Shown: positions 8,569 to 18,028, counted from the stretch's first letter. The stretch: 64,000 bases of DNA from Acinetobacter sp. YWS30-1 (GCF_033558715.1 NZ_CP114606.1:2666001-2730000), one strand, 5' to 3'. Notes: generated by a model from the sequence alone, not told the origin. Translations and numbers: made by a program.

Positions 8569-9036
8569 TTAGCTTTTAACCAGCATGTCTTTTTTCATTT
8601 CTTTATAACGCTGATATTCAGTTTTGTACTGATCCGCTAAAGCCTGTTTTTGTTCATCTCCCAGAATTTTTCCGGCCTGCTGGAAGAAAGCATGCTCTTC
8701 TTCTTTCAAATGATGATGTACCTTATCTGACAGTTTCTTGGCAATTGCAATCCAGCTTGGGCTACTAAATTCAGTTTCAGTCAGTTCCTCAATCATTTCA
8801 TCCATCTCATGATGTTCTGCCAAGGCGTGACGGGTAATGTTCAGGCCGGGATCTGTCATCATCAAGGGAATATAAAAGTAACGGTCTTCTGCGGTTTCAT
8901 GCGCAAACAGTTCATTCTTCAGCTGCTTGAACAACTCACGACGTTCTGGCGAATCCCCCGAAGTTTGCAGTAATTTTTCTGCCAGATCACGCTGGATTTC
9001 ATGACTTTCCCTTAATGCTTCAAAAATGGTGGTCAT
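8569..9036 (-). CDS. Hemerythrin-like HHE-domain protein
   Basis: A 155-residue cytoplasmic four-helix protein. Histidines and acids that would bind a di-iron centre are in register: HEIQRD near residue 12, HETAEDRYFYIPL near 50, HALAEHHEMDEM near 75 and HHHLKEEEHAFF near 110. Hemerythrin-like proteins bind O2, NO or iron and are linked to oxidative or nitrosative stress. The exact role here is unknown. It has a good ribosome binding site (AGGAGAAAA) and is monocistronic. Confidence 0.85.
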   Translation of the reverse strand: MTTIFEALRESHEIQRDLAEKLLQTSGDSPERRELFKQLKNELFAHETAEDRYFYIPLMMTDPGLNITRHALAEHHEMDEMIEELTETEFSSPSWIAIAKKLSDKVHHHLKEEEHAFFQQAGKILGDEQKQALADQYKTEYQRYKEMKKDMLVKS

Positions 9037-9163
9037 GTAATTTTTCTCCTGTTTTTGTCATGCCTTTGCTCCAGCATAGAGTGAAACCGGCAAATGGTCA
9101 GGAATATTTATAAGGCGAATTTGTATAAAAAACTTTAATATTGAGAATAGTTTACATCTATTT

Positions 9164-9931
9164 TTAGGCTAAAAACATCTGATAAGCCATACGGCAAATC
9201 AGCAAACTGACCAGGATCAGAAACAGAATCCGGATAAAACCGCTGCCATATTTAAAGGCCAGTTTAACCCCTAATAGTGATCCACAAATATTCGCAGCCG
9301 CCATCATGGCACCGACTAGAAACAGCACATGACCTGTAGGAATAAAGAAACTCAGTGCCGCCAAGTTGGTAGTGAAATTGGCAATTTTCGATAAAGCTGA
9401 GGCATGCAAGAAATCCACGCTCAGATAACGGATAAAGAAAAAGATAAAGAAACTGCCCGTGCCTGGGCCAAAAATTCCGTCATAGAAACCGATAGCCAGG
9501 CTACCTAATGCTGCCAGTATCAGCATCTTTTTATTCAGCTTTTGCTCGACATGTACCCGTCCGAATTGCTTTTTCATGAAGGTATAAATCGCAATCACGA
9601 TCAGCATGATCAGCACAAAAGGCTTGAGAATATCCACCGGAATCAAGGTGACACTGGCTGCTCCAATAAATGAGCTAATAAAGCTGCACAGCGCAATTAC
9701 ACCAAGTAAAACCCATGGCAGCTTGACCTGTCTAAGATAGGAAAAGGCTGCCGAGCCTGTACCGAAAATAGAGGCTAGCTTGTTAGTGCCAAATACTGTG
9801 GCAGGTTGCAGCTGCGGCAGACTGCTCATAATCGCCGGGATCTGGATCAGACCACCCCCACCGACGGCAGCGTCAATCGCTCCGGCCATAAAGGCAAAAA
9901 GCACCAGACTGAGGATAATCTCAATATCCAT
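9164..9931 (-). CDS. TauE/SafE (TSUP) family permease
   Basis: A 255-residue inner-membrane protein with about eight hydrophobic segments. It belongs to the sulfite exporter TauE/SafE family: the N-terminal GAIDAAVGGGGLIQIPA and the second-repeat GFYDGIFGPGTGSF are the family's paired signature loops. These carriers move sulfite, sulfoacetate or other organic anions; the substrate cannot be read from sequence. It is transcribed in the same direction as truB, 15 bases downstream of it, so the two probably share a transcript. Confidence 0.88.
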   Translation of the reverse strand: MDIEIILSLVLFAFMAGAIDAAVGGGGLIQIPAIMSSLPQLQPATVFGTNKLASIFGTGSAAFSYLRQVKLPWVLLGVIALCSFISSFIGAASVTLIPVDILKPFVLIMLIVIAIYTFMKKQFGRVHVEQKLNKKMLILAALGSLAIGFYDGIFGPGTGSFFIFFFIRYLSVDFLHASALSKIANFTTNLAALSFFIPTGHVLFLVGAMMAAANICGSLLGVKLAFKYGSGFIRILFLILVSLLICRMAYQMFLA

Positions 9932-9946
9932 TGTTATTCAACGCGC

Positions 9947-10852
9947 CTAGAGATTAAGGACACGTTTGGGTACCAGACGTTTTTTATCTGTGATTTCAGC
10001 CAGGCCTAAGCATTTCTCGCCATCAAAAACCAGCACCTGTGGCTCTGCCGGATGGTCGATATTACTTTCCATACCCCGGCTAAAATATTCTGCACGGCCT
10101 TCCGGTGCCTGAATCTGCGGGAAATGCTGTACCGGTGCATAAGCTGGCAGTAATAGTGCTTCACGTTCTGCCTCAGTCAAGCTTTCCAGATATTCAATGG
10201 TATAGCTTGGAATAAGGTCAAAATGACCAGTTTGAATCCGGTGCAGATAAGTCAGATGACCATAAGTACCAAGTGCTTTCGCAATATCTTCGCCGAGTAC
10301 CCGGATATAAGTGCCTTTGGAACAGGTCACATCCAGCGTAATGCTATTTTCAGTAAAAGATAAAAGCTCAATTGCATAAATGGTAATTGGACGTGCTTCA
10401 CGTTCGATTTCAATGCCCTTACGCGCCAGCTCGTACAGCGGACGACCTTCTTTTTTCAGAGCCGAATACATCGGTGGCACTTGCTGGATCTCACCAACAA
10501 ACTTGGCAATTGTCTCCTGAATCAACTCTTCATTCAGTTCAGGGACTGGTTTTTCCAGCAGAATCTCTCCTTCGACATCACCTGTCGTAGTGCTATGTCC
10601 CAGAAAAACTGTGGTCTGGTAACGTTTGGTTGAATCCAGCAGATAATGCGAAAACTTGGTCGCCTCACCCAGACAGATCGGTAAAAGACCGGAGGCCAAG
10701 GGATCTAGTGCACCAGTATGTCCAGCTTTTTGCGCACGATATAACCAGCGTACTTTTTGCAATGCAGCATTCGAGCTGATGCCTAGAGGCTTATTTAATA
10801 GAAATACACCGCTGATATGACGACGCTGAATTTTAGGAGATGAAGCTTTCAT
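9947..10852 (-). CDS. truB: tRNA pseudouridine(55) synthase
   Basis: Converts U55 to pseudouridine in the T-loop of elongator tRNAs. The protein is 301 residues, the usual length. The catalytic Asp is in [12 protein letters not shown] near residue 48, with [10 protein letters not shown] before it and the conserved Tyr-containing [16 protein letters not shown] later. The C-terminal part includes the small TruB C-terminal domain. It is often found near rbfA/infB in other bacteria, but here it is next to a TSUP permease and diverges from the lipase foldase gene. Confidence 0.95.
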   Translation of the reverse strand: MKASSPKIQRRHISGVFLLNKPLGISSNAALQKVRWLYRAQKAGHTGALDPLASGLLPICLGEATKFSHYLLDSTKRYQTTVFLGHSTTTGDVEGEILLEKPVPELNEELIQETIAKFVGEIQQVPPMYSALKKEGRPLYELARKGIEIEREARPITIYAIELLSFTENSITLDVTCSKGTYIRVLGEDIAKALGTYGHLTYLHRIQTGHFDLIPSYTIEYLESLTEAEREALLLPAYAPVQHFPQIQAPEGRAEYFSRGMESNIDHPAEPQVLVFDGEKCLGLAEITDKKRLVPKRVLNL

Positions 10853-11005
10853 GGCAAAAAGTCAGACATTTTATAAATTGGCGCAATGGTAAAACCCCTG
10901 CCAATTATTTACAACTTTTCTACAGCATATAAGGTGCAATATCTCCTATCCTGCCGAATGCAAAATTTAAAATAATCCGATAATTAAAATAAAGGTGCAT
11001 AGGAT

Positions 11006-12034
11006 ATGCAGAAATATAAACTATGGATCGTGATTGCGCTCATCGTATTGTGCTTGATTACCCTGATTCTATGGCTTGCGCCCAGGGATGAAGCACAGGC
11101 ACGTGTCTCGGGCCCGCAATCCACCAATGAAAGCAGCGCTCAACAGGCAGCAGCACTGGCCAATGGCCCCGTAAATAATATATTCCCGAGTCCAAGCCAG
11201 CAGGATACGGAAATTAATTGCCAGATGCAGATGGATGCCAGTAATCGCCTGATTGTCAATGAACAGACCCGTAACTGTTTTGAATATTTTATTACCCAAT
11301 ATGGGGAAAAAACCCTCGAACAAATCCAGCGAGATTTTAAAGCCTATATTCAACAAAATTATCAGGATCCTGCACTCTCACAAGTTCTGGATCTTTGGGA
11401 TCGTTATATCCAGTATCGTCAAGGTTTGGGAGAACTGACTCCACCTGCAGGTCTGGATCAAGAAGATCCAGCTTACTACCGCAGTATCTATGCCAGCACC
11501 CAGAACCTGCGTAAACGCTTTTTCTCTGATTATGAAATTGAAGGACTGTTTGGCACTGAAGATACCTATCATGAATATACCTTAGACCGGATGGCAGTCA
11601 TGGCGGATAAAAAGCTGAGCGAAGCAGAAAAAGCCCAGAAGCTAAAAGAACTGTTTGCGCAGTTACCGCAGGACTGGCAAGAAAATCTGGAGCAACTGAA
11701 TAAACTGGAAGATCTGCGTAAACTCACCGCTGATATTAAAGCCCGGGGTGGTTCTGCGGAAGAAATCCGTCAGATGCGCCTGAATCTGGTCGGTCCTGAA
11801 GCAACCCAACGTCTGGAAAAACTTGATGATGAACGTGCGAATTGGAAATCCAGTGTGACGCGTTACTTGGGCGAGCGCGATAACATCCTAAAAAGTGGCC
11901 TGAGTGAAAATGCCAAACAGCAGGCAGTTGATCAGTTGCGTCAGAAACATTTCCAGCGCCCTGAAGAACGGCTTCGTGTAGGTACATTTGAACAGGTACA
12001 TGATCAGGGTGGGACCCTACCCTTTGCCAATTAA
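11006..12034 (+). CDS. lifO: Lipase-specific foldase (lipase chaperone)
   Basis: A membrane-anchored periplasmic steric chaperone that folds secreted lipases before type II secretion. One N-terminal hydrophobic anchor (about residues 7-25) is followed by a variable Ala/Ser-rich linker and a helical lipase-binding domain. The foldase motif RxxFDYxxxxxGE is seen as RNCFEYFITQYGE near residue 88. Its length, 342 residues, is typical. Foldase upstream of lipase is the order known in Acinetobacter lipase operons; in Pseudomonas the order is reversed. Two lipase genes follow in the same orientation. Confidence 0.92.
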   Translation: MQKYKLWIVIALIVLCLITLILWLAPRDEAQARVSGPQSTNESSAQQAAALANGPVNNIFPSPSQQDTEINCQMQMDASNRLIVNEQTRNCFEYFITQYGEKTLEQIQRDFKAYIQQNYQDPALSQVLDLWDRYIQYRQGLGELTPPAGLDQEDPAYYRSIYASTQNLRKRFFSDYEIEGLFGTEDTYHEYTLDRMAVMADKKLSEAEKAQKLKELFAQLPQDWQENLEQLNKLEDLRKLTADIKARGGSAEEIRQMRLNLVGPEATQRLEKLDDERANWKSSVTRYLGERDNILKSGLSENAKQQAVDQLRQKHFQRPEERLRVGTFEQVHDQGGTLPFAN

Positions 12035-12057
12035 TTTTCAGCTAAAATTGCTCATTG

Positions 12058-12089
12058 ACGCCGTAGCTACACAGTACTGCTACGGCGTC
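12058..12089 (+). terminator. Strong inverted repeat after lifO
   Basis: GACGCCGTAGC and GCTACGGCGTC are a perfect 11-bp stem just after the lifO stop. There is no immediate T tract, so it may be a terminator, an RNA-stability element or an attenuator ahead of the lipase. The rest of 12090-12539 has no gene; it holds a small hairpin, TCGGGC-ATG-GCCCGA, near 12343-12357. Confidence 0.55.
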
Positions 12090-12539
12090 GAATATCTTCT
12101 CTTATTCCCTTTTTTTTGTCTCATCTCTTATATAAAAACAGTAACGCTGACCCTCTATTTTGAGAGTTTGACAGAGCCATTTCTCTCTGAAAGCCTTGAT
12201 TTTCTTGGGCTGATTACTTTTTTTAACATTGTTATTTGTTTCTAACTATTTCAACCTAAACATTCATCAATCTTATATTTCAAGGAGTTAACAATAAAAT
12301 ACATACGTATATAAATTGCAAATTTATGGACTCATAAATGCTCATCGGGCATGGCCCGAAATGACATGGAATTGGCTCATCAGCATGAAAAAATGCTTCT
12401 GCTTCAAAATAATAATTTTTGCACGTGATTGAAGATTAGGTCTGCATGATCGAGGTATTCAACTTCAATATTTATCGTGCATCAATACTCCCGAGCAATG
12501 ATTGCTTTTTATAACAATAAAATGAACAAAGGAACGGTT

Positions 12540-13550
12540 ATGCGTACTTTTATCAAAACAACACAGATGCTGGCGCTTTCCTTGGCAGCAGGCCTCGGTT
12601 TTGGCTTTTCAACACAAACCCAGGCGGTAGCAAGTGCAGTTCAGGTCACTGAAAAAGCCAAATCAGACTATGCCAAAACCAAATATCCTATTCTGATGGT
12701 GCATGGCTGGCTAGGCTGGCAACGCATAGGTACTGATACCATTGGCTTAGATTACTGGTATCAGATTCTGCCGGATATGGCTCGTAATGGCTCTACCGTG
12801 TTTGCCGCCCAATTGTCGCCTGCCAATACCACGACCCACCGTGGTGAACAGCTCATTCATCAGGTCGATGAAGTGCTGGCAATTACAGGGAAGGAAAAAA
12901 TCAATCTCATCGGTCACTCCCATGGTGGCCCGACTGTACTCTATGTGGCAGCGACTCGACCGCAGCAGATTGCATCCATTACGGGGGTTGCAGGCACCTA
13001 TCATGGCTCTAAAGTGGCCGATGATATTCAGAACAATACTCTTACCCGCACTGCTTTTAATGTTCTCGGTGATTATATTATTGGGCCACTGATCGCACTG
13101 GGACAGTTCAAACCTGAACTGGAAATTGATTTCGATGCATCCATGAAATCCCTGACCCAAACTGGCTCCAGCTCTTTTAATGCCAGCGTGGCCAAACAGA
13201 TGGTGCAGGATGGTGTCTTAGCCTCCACAGAAAACTGTAACAAGAACCTGAAATCAAAAGACCGTAACGGTATCTATTATTATTCTTGGACCGGTGTGGC
13301 TCAAGCGACCAATGCACTGGATATCGATACCATCCTGATGCAGCTTGGCCCTTTATCTTACGGCAATAAAGACAACGATGGCATGGTTGCCCGTTGTAGT
13401 GCATTCATTGGTAAGGTGATTAATGACCAGTACAAGCTGAACCATACCGATCTGGCCAATATGATGTTTGGTCTTAAAGGCCTGTTTGCTCCAGATCCGG
13501 TGGCGATGTACCGTCAACATGCCAATCGTTTAAAACTTCAGAATCTATAA
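12540..13550 (+). CDS. lipA: Secreted triacylglycerol lipase (family I), copy 1
   Basis: Hydrolyses long-chain triglycerides outside the cell. I place the start at 12540 because AAAGGA lies 7 bases upstream and a proper signal peptide begins there (MRTFIKTTQ, ending TQAVA). The upstream ATG-like starts are poorer. The alpha/beta-hydrolase core has the oxyanion segment PILMVHGWLG, the nucleophile elbow GHSHGG, the acid in NDGMV and the His in NHTDL. Two cysteines (ENC and VARC) match the conserved disulfide. It should need LifO from the adjacent gene and type II secretion. Confidence 0.92.
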   Translation: MRTFIKTTQMLALSLAAGLGFGFSTQTQAVASAVQVTEKAKSDYAKTKYPILMVHGWLGWQRIGTDTIGLDYWYQILPDMARNGSTVFAAQLSPANTTTHRGEQLIHQVDEVLAITGKEKINLIGHSHGGPTVLYVAATRPQQIASITGVAGTYHGSKVADDIQNNTLTRTAFNVLGDYIIGPLIALGQFKPELEIDFDASMKSLTQTGSSSFNASVAKQMVQDGVLASTENCNKNLKSKDRNGIYYYSWTGVAQATNALDIDTILMQLGPLSYGNKDNDGMVARCSAFIGKVINDQYKLNHTDLANMMFGLKGLFAPDPVAMYRQHANRLKLQNL

Positions 13551-13558
13551 TTTTCATC

Positions 13559-13589
13559 GCCCTTATATCTACGGATATAAGGGCTTTTT
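13559..13589 (+). terminator. Terminator of lipase 1
   Basis: GCCCTTATATC and GATATAAGGGC pair around TACG and are followed by TTTTT. This separates the two lipase genes into different transcripts, or attenuates read-through. Confidence 0.85.
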
Positions 13590-13716
13590 CGTTATTTTCA
13601 CTTAAAAAAATAGGGAGATAAAACACTCAAAACGCTTAATGGGTCAGCTTTTCAGCTGGCTATTCCCCACATTATGGCGAGGATCGCCTTAACACAACAA
13701 CAAGAATGAGGAAATA

Positions 13717-14688
13717 ATGATGAAATATGGAGTATTAACGACAGGTCTGCTCATGGCAGCGGCCTGCTTTACGGCTCATGCCTCTACCCAGGCCAGTCAG
13801 GTGACGGCGAAAGCCAGTTCACAATATGCCAAAACCAAATATCCGATTGTATTTTCACACGGCATGGCGGGTTTCATTCGGGTTGGCACTGACCAGTTTG
13901 GACTGGACTATTGGTATCAGATTTTACCTGATCTGGCCCGTAATGGTGCGAATGTTTGGGCAACGCGAGTCTCCCCTTTTAACTCATCTGAAATTCGCGG
14001 TGAACAACTTTTGGAGCAGGTCAAGGAAATTGCCGCAATTACCGGAGCAGATAAAGTTAATCTGATCGGACACTCACATGGTGGCCCAACAATTCGTTAT
14101 GTAGCAGGTTCAGAACCTAAACTGGTGGCTTCATTAACCACAGTAGGTGCACCGCACAAAGGTTCACCGGTTGCAGACCTGATTCTAAAAGCTGAAGGGA
14201 CTGCTATTGAAGCGCCACTGGTCGGCACAATAAATCTGGTTTCTAAAGCCATTACCTGGGCTCAAGGCCTGGACCCAAACTCTTATCCGCATGATTCACT
14301 TGCGGGTGGCAGCAGTTTAACGGCATTGGGCTCTGCGAACTTTAATCAGAGATATCCCATTGGTATGCCGACTACCACCTGTGGTGAAGGTGCATATCAA
14401 CAAAAAGGTATCTACAACTATTCATTCACAGGTGTAGGCCAAGTTACCAACCCGCTCGATCCTGATTCAGCACTCAAAGTTACAGCCCTGCTCATTGATG
14501 GCGGCAAGGAAAATGATGGTCTGGTCTCCCGCTGTAGTGCCAAATTCGGTAAAACCATTCGGGATAACTACAACTGGAACCACCTGGACGAAGTGAACCA
14601 GTTACTCGGGTTAAAAAATGTCTTTGCTCCAGACCCAGTCGATGTTTATCGCCAGCATGCCAACCGCTTAAAACTGCAAGGTTTATAA
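13717..14688 (+). CDS. Secreted triacylglycerol lipase (family I), copy 2
   Basis: A paralogue of the preceding lipase, 323 residues, with an AGGA ribosome binding site and a signal peptide ending around AHAST. It has PIVFSHGMAGF (oxyanion region), nucleophile elbow GHSHGG, acid in NDGLV and His in NWNHLDE, with two cysteines (TTCGEG and SRCS) for the conserved disulfide. The ends of the two lipases are almost identical (ADPVDVYRQHANRLK type), pointing to tandem duplication. Small differences around the lid and acyl pocket suggest different substrate preference. It probably shares LifO. Confidence 0.9.
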   Translation: MMKYGVLTTGLLMAAACFTAHASTQASQVTAKASSQYAKTKYPIVFSHGMAGFIRVGTDQFGLDYWYQILPDLARNGANVWATRVSPFNSSEIRGEQLLEQVKEIAAITGADKVNLIGHSHGGPTIRYVAGSEPKLVASLTTVGAPHKGSPVADLILKAEGTAIEAPLVGTINLVSKAITWAQGLDPNSYPHDSLAGGSSLTALGSANFNQRYPIGMPTTTCGEGAYQQKGIYNYSFTGVGQVTNPLDPDSALKVTALLIDGGKENDGLVSRCSAKFGKTIRDNYNWNHLDEVNQLLGLKNVFAPDPVDVYRQHANRLKLQGL

Positions 14689-14698
14689 AATATAAACA

Positions 14699-14728
14699 TA
14701 AAAAATGCGCCCAAAGGCGCATTTTTTT
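14699..14728. terminator. Bidirectional terminator between lipase 2 and rplS
   Basis: AAAAAATGCGCC and GGCGCATTTTTTT pair around a 4-base loop, between convergent genes. Confidence 0.88.
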
Positions 14729-14748
14729 GCAGATAAGCAAGGCTAAAA

Positions 14749-15120
14749 TTAACCTTGTTTACGAGCTGGCAATTTTTCACGAATACGTGCAGCTTTACCA
14801 GATAATTCGCGTAGGTAGTAAAGTTTAGCACGACGAACGTCACCACGACGTTTCACTTCGATTTTAGCAACGATTGGAGAGTGAGTTTGGAATACACGCT
14901 CAACACCAACACCGCTAGAAATTTTACGTACTGTGAACGCAGAGTTCAGACCACGGTTTTTCTTAGCAATGACAACGCCTTCGAACGCTTGTAGACGTTC
15001 ACGGTCGCCTTCTTTTACTTTTACTTGGACAACTACTGTGTCACCTGGTGCAAAAGCTGGGATGTCTTGTTTAAGCTGAGCATTTTCAACAGCTTGTACT
15101 AAAGGATGCTTACCGCTCAT
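14749..15120 (-). CDS. rplS: 50S ribosomal protein L19
   Basis: A structural protein at the 30S-50S interface. At 123 residues it is full length, with the typical [16 protein letters not shown] start region and [18 protein letters not shown] end. It is the last gene of the rpsP-rimM-trmD-rplS operon, separated from trmD by 171 bases that contain a strong hairpin (15207-15236), so it may be partly uncoupled from the enzymes upstream. Confidence 0.97.
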   Translation of the reverse strand: MSGKHPLVQAVENAQLKQDIPAFAPGDTVVVQVKVKEGDRERLQAFEGVVIAKKNRGLNSAFTVRKISSGVGVERVFQTHSPIVAKIEVKRRGDVRRAKLYYLRELSGKAARIREKLPARKQG

Positions 15121-15206
15121 GGGGTATCTCCAATATGTGCGAGTCAGAAGAGGTCTGATTATCGCTGGGTATAGAGGCTGAATCGCATAGACCCGATTGA
15201 CTTTCC

Positions 15207-15236
15207 CTTTATGCTTGACCGCTTCAATGCATAAAG
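15207..15236 (-). promoter_or_regulatory. Strong hairpin in the trmD-rplS gap
   Basis: CTTTATGC-TTGA and TCAA-(T)-GCATAAAG form a 12-bp stem with one bulge and a CCGCT loop, in the leader of rplS. There is no T tract. It could be an RNA processing or translational control element for L19. Confidence 0.5.
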
Positions 15237-15291
15237 AGCCTATTTTAAATATTTAAACAACATTGCTTAAATACAGATTTGGACAACAGGT

Positions 15292-16041
15292 TTAGTTGTT
15301 GCCACTTTTTAAATCTTTTAGCCATTTCTTTTGCTGCTTGGTCAGTTCAACTTTTTCTACCAATTCAGGCCGGCGTTCCAAAGTGCGCTGATATCGCTGC
15401 AAAAACCGCCATTTATCAATATTGGCATGATGTCCCGATTTCAAGATGTCCGGTACATCCATACCTTCAAAATGGTCTGGCTTAGTATATTGTGGGCAAT
15501 CTAACAGACCATCCACAAATGAGTCTTGTACGTGTGATTGTTCATCTGACATTGCACCCGGAAGTCTCCGGATAATACTGTCCAATAAAACCATCGCAGG
15601 GAGCTCACCACCCGATAACACGTAATCTCCAATCGACCATTCCTGATCAACATATTTCTGGATCAAACGTTCATCGACACCTTCATAACGTCCGCACAAT
15701 ACAATCAGTCCGTCATATTTAACGAAGTCCTGTACCGCAGGTTCATTTAAGGTTTTTCCTTGCGGTGACATATACACCACAGGAACGTTAACTGCACCCG
15801 CTTGCGCTGCAAGCTCTTTGGCACGATGAATTGCTTTCGCTAATGGCTCAGCCATCATCACCATACCGGGACCACCCCCAAATGGACGTTCATCCACCCG
15901 TTTGTAATTCCCTTCAGCAAATTCGCGTGGATTAATACAATGAATTTGCATCAAATCACGTTTTGCTGCGCGCCCGCTAATACCGTAGGCTGTAATCGCT
16001 TCAAACATTTCAGGAAAAAGCGTAATGACTGCAAAGAACAC
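15292..16041 (-). CDS. trmD: tRNA (guanine(37)-N1)-methyltransferase
   Basis: Methylates G37 next to the anticodon in tRNAs, preventing frameshifts. It is a SPOUT-class methyltransferase of 249 residues. The trefoil-knot SAM site shows as [12 protein letters not shown] and [15 protein letters not shown], and the substrate region includes [13 protein letters not shown]. Third gene of the rpsP-rimM-trmD-rplS operon, 42 bases after rimM. Confidence 0.97.
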   Translation of the reverse strand: MFFAVITLFPEMFEAITAYGISGRAAKRDLMQIHCINPREFAEGNYKRVDERPFGGGPGMVMMAEPLAKAIHRAKELAAQAGAVNVPVVYMSPQGKTLNEPAVQDFVKYDGLIVLCGRYEGVDERLIQKYVDQEWSIGDYVLSGGELPAMVLLDSIIRRLPGAMSDEQSHVQDSFVDGLLDCPQYTKPDHFEGMDVPDILKSGHHANIDKWRFLQRYQRTLERRPELVEKVELTKQQKKWLKDLKSGNN

Positions 16042-16083
16042 CGCAGACTCCTCATTTTCCTGCTGCGTTAATCCTGTTAAGGA

Positions 16084-16632
16084 TTAATAATCTACGCCCC
16101 AATTTACGTAGATACGACCAGCTTCAAGATCAACACGCTGTACCACATCTTTATGCCATGGAATCATTCGCTCTTCGCCATCGACGCTGTCAGCAGTAGC
16201 GCGAACCACCATCACGTCATTGGCACCTGTCTCAAACATTTCATGGATTTGACCGAGATTCACTTCCTGTTCTTCTTCATCCAGACCTAACACAGTTAGA
16301 CCTTTCAAATCAGACCAATAATACTCGTCCACACCTGGTTGAGGCAGTTGCGATTTAGATATCCAGACATTAGCACCCACCAGACCGTCTGCTGCGGTAC
16401 GATCACTCACACCTTTTAGCGAAACAACCAAGCCCTTGCCATGTGGTTTCCAACGTTTTACATCGACAATTTGCCAACCTGCTTTGGTCTCAATGTACCA
16501 AGGAAGGTAGTCAAATATGTTGCTCATAGGTTCTGTATTGGAATAGACCCAGAGCCACCCATTTAATCCATATGCTGAACGTAACTGTCCAATCTGAATA
16601 CGATCTTCGGGAACATTCTGTGTTGGTGTCAT
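16084..16632 (-). CDS. rimM: Ribosome maturation factor RimM
   Basis: Binds S19 and assists late 30S head assembly. It has 182 residues: an N-terminal RimM domain (IGQLRSAYGLNGWLWVYS) and a PRC-barrel-like C-terminal domain ending in IPWHKDVVQRVDLEAGRIYVNW (positions about 155-180). It sits between rpsP and trmD, as in most gammaproteobacteria, 21 bases after rpsP. Confidence 0.95.
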   Translation of the reverse strand: MTPTQNVPEDRIQIGQLRSAYGLNGWLWVYSNTEPMSNIFDYLPWYIETKAGWQIVDVKRWKPHGKGLVVSLKGVSDRTAADGLVGANVWISKSQLPQPGVDEYYWSDLKGLTVLGLDEEEQEVNLGQIHEMFETGANDVMVVRATADSVDGEERMIPWHKDVVQRVDLEAGRIYVNWGVDY

Positions 16633-16653
16633 GGGCTACCTGCTACCTTAAAA

Positions 16654-16911
16654 TTAAGCAGCAGCTGCAGCTTTCTTCGCTTGAGCAGCTAAAGAAGCAA
16701 CACGTTCAGAAGGTTGAGCACCTTGAGCAACCCAGTGAGCAAAACGGTCAGCATCTAAACGAAGTTTTTCTGCTTTACCTTGAGCTGTAGGGTTGAAGAA
16801 ACCGATACGTTCGATGAAACGACCGTCACGTGCATTACGGCTATCAGTCACAATGATTTGATAGAACGGACGTTTTTTAGCACCACCGCGTGCAAGACGA
16901 ATAACAACCAT
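16654..16911 (-). CDS. rpsP: 30S ribosomal protein S16
   Basis: A small-subunit assembly protein, 85 residues, with the canonical start [20 protein letters not shown] and the [12 protein letters not shown] block. First gene of the rpsP-rimM-trmD-rplS operon. Its leader contains a large hairpin at 16973-17019 that may control the operon. Confidence 0.97.
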   Translation of the reverse strand: MVVIRLARGGAKKRPFYQIIVTDSRNARDGRFIERIGFFNPTAQGKAEKLRLDADRFAHWVAQGAQPSERVASLAAQAKKAAAAA

Positions 16912-16972
16912 GATAGAACCTTATAGTTTTTACGGATTATTCATGTACCGACCACCGGAACACTTCAAACCC

Positions 16973-17019
16973 CTTTCATAGAGGGCAATATTTTACGCGA
17001 AGTTTGCCCTGAATGAAAG
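16973..17019 (-). promoter_or_regulatory. Large two-part hairpin between the pilin operon and rpsP
   Basis: CTTTCAT/ATGAAAG and AGGGCAA/TTGCCCT stack as two perfect 7-bp helices separated by a 2-base internal loop, around a 15-base apical loop. It lies 31 bases past the last pilin stop and about 60 bases ahead of rpsP. No T tract follows on the minus strand, so a leader RNA structure for rpsP is as plausible as a terminator for the pilin operon. Confidence 0.5.
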
Positions 17020-17049
17020 ATCAAAACGTATTTATCCGCAGGTTTGAAT

Positions 17050-17493
17050 TTATTTCTCTGACCAAGCAGAGCAAGTATCTGTTGTTAAAGGTGAATCCTT
17101 ACCTTTAAACCAGCATTGGCGCCCTGACTGATCTAAGCTTAAGGCACCATTCCCTTTTTGTGCAGCTGTTGAAATAGGCAAAGCTGACAGGGTATATGCT
17201 TGATTTGATGCATCAATTGCCAAATTAATATTGTATAAAGCTTGATGGCTTGGAAATGTACTATTTCCTCCAATACTCGCCAATGTTGCATTTCGATAAC
17301 TATGATTAATCGCCTTATAACTTTGCAAACGCTGCGCAAGTTGCATCAGCTCCGTTTGAACCTCTACACGATTGGCACGGACTTTATAACTAGTATAGGA
17401 TGGCATCGCAATTGCAGCCAAAATAGCAATAACAGCCACCACAATCATGAGTTCAATCAGTGTAAATCCGCGCTCTTGATTACCAGTTTTCAT
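17050..17493 (-). CDS. Type IV (minor) prepilin, ComF/PilE-like
   Basis: A pilin-like subunit, probably for DNA uptake and pilus priming. I place the start at 17493 ([16 protein letters not shown]) because it gives a proper prepilin leader. The upstream in-frame start would put 23 extra residues before the leader. The peptidase site is RG/FTLIE with the conserved Glu5, followed by a hydrophobic helix. The C-terminal Cys pair (RQCWFKG and DTCSAW) forms the D-region loop. The start overlaps the previous gene by 14 bases, so translation is coupled. Last gene of the operon, in the position of A. baylyi comF. Confidence 0.88.
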   Translation of the reverse strand: MKTGNQERGFTLIELMIVVAVIAILAAIAMPSYTSYKVRANRVEVQTELMQLAQRLQSYKAINHSYRNATLASIGGNSTFPSHQALYNINLAIDASNQAYTLSALPISTAAQKGNGALSLDQSGRQCWFKGKDSPLTTDTCSAWSEK

Positions 17494-18025
17494 TATTTGT
17501 AGTCCCACAAGTATATGTTGATACCATATCTGGAGTCCGAGTTTGACAACGCACACCTTCACTAGTCAACAATAAATCATAATTACGTGGTTGTTTTAAG
17601 GTTGTACCTGTTTTAGCACGCTCAACCCGTATCACCCAGTTTAAACCACGTACAGAACTTGAATCTGCGGTTTCATTACCATCTGCGCCTCTTTGTATAG
17701 ATAAAGGCTTCTTGGTGGCTAAATCCAATAAAGTAAGGTTGAATTTAGTATCTGAACCATCTACAGGAATTGCTAAAGTGCCTGTGGATGGTGCATAACC
17801 TGTATATAAGTAGGTTGCATCAAAACCTTTATAGCTGAAGTTTTTAGCTTTGAATTTTTCTAGCTCTGTCGCTATTCGCAATGCTTCTTGCTTTGCTAAA
17901 GCAAGATCTTTACGCTGAATATATGCGGCATAACTCGGAATCGCGATGGCTGCAATGATTGCGATCACAACGACCACAATCATCAGCTCAATTAGGGTAA
18001 AGCCTTTCTTAAATTGCATACTCAC
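17480..18025 (-). CDS. Type IV (minor) prepilin, ComE/PilE-like
   Basis: A 181-residue pilin with leader MSMQFKKG, cleavage before FTLIELM, a hydrophobic N-terminal helix and a C-terminal Cys pair (VRCQTR and YTCGTT). It follows pilY1 with a 3-base gap, in the position of A. baylyi comE. These subunits are needed for natural transformation and pilus assembly in Acinetobacter. It is longer than the downstream pilin and has a more elaborate beta region. Confidence 0.88.
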   Translation of the reverse strand: MSMQFKKGFTLIELMIVVVVIAIIAAIAIPSYAAYIQRKDLALAKQEALRIATELEKFKAKNFSYKGFDATYLYTGYAPSTGTLAIPVDGSDTKFNLTLLDLATKKPLSIQRGADGNETADSSSVRGLNWVIRVERAKTGTTLKQPRNYDLLLTSEGVRCQTRTPDMVSTYTCGTTNNENW

Positions 18026-18028
18026 CCC

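Noticed and set aside
12035..12245. Frame running past lifO (85 residues from 11988)
   Set aside because: It starts inside lifO in another frame and crosses its terminator-like repeat; the translation is hydrophobic low-information sequence without a start signal.
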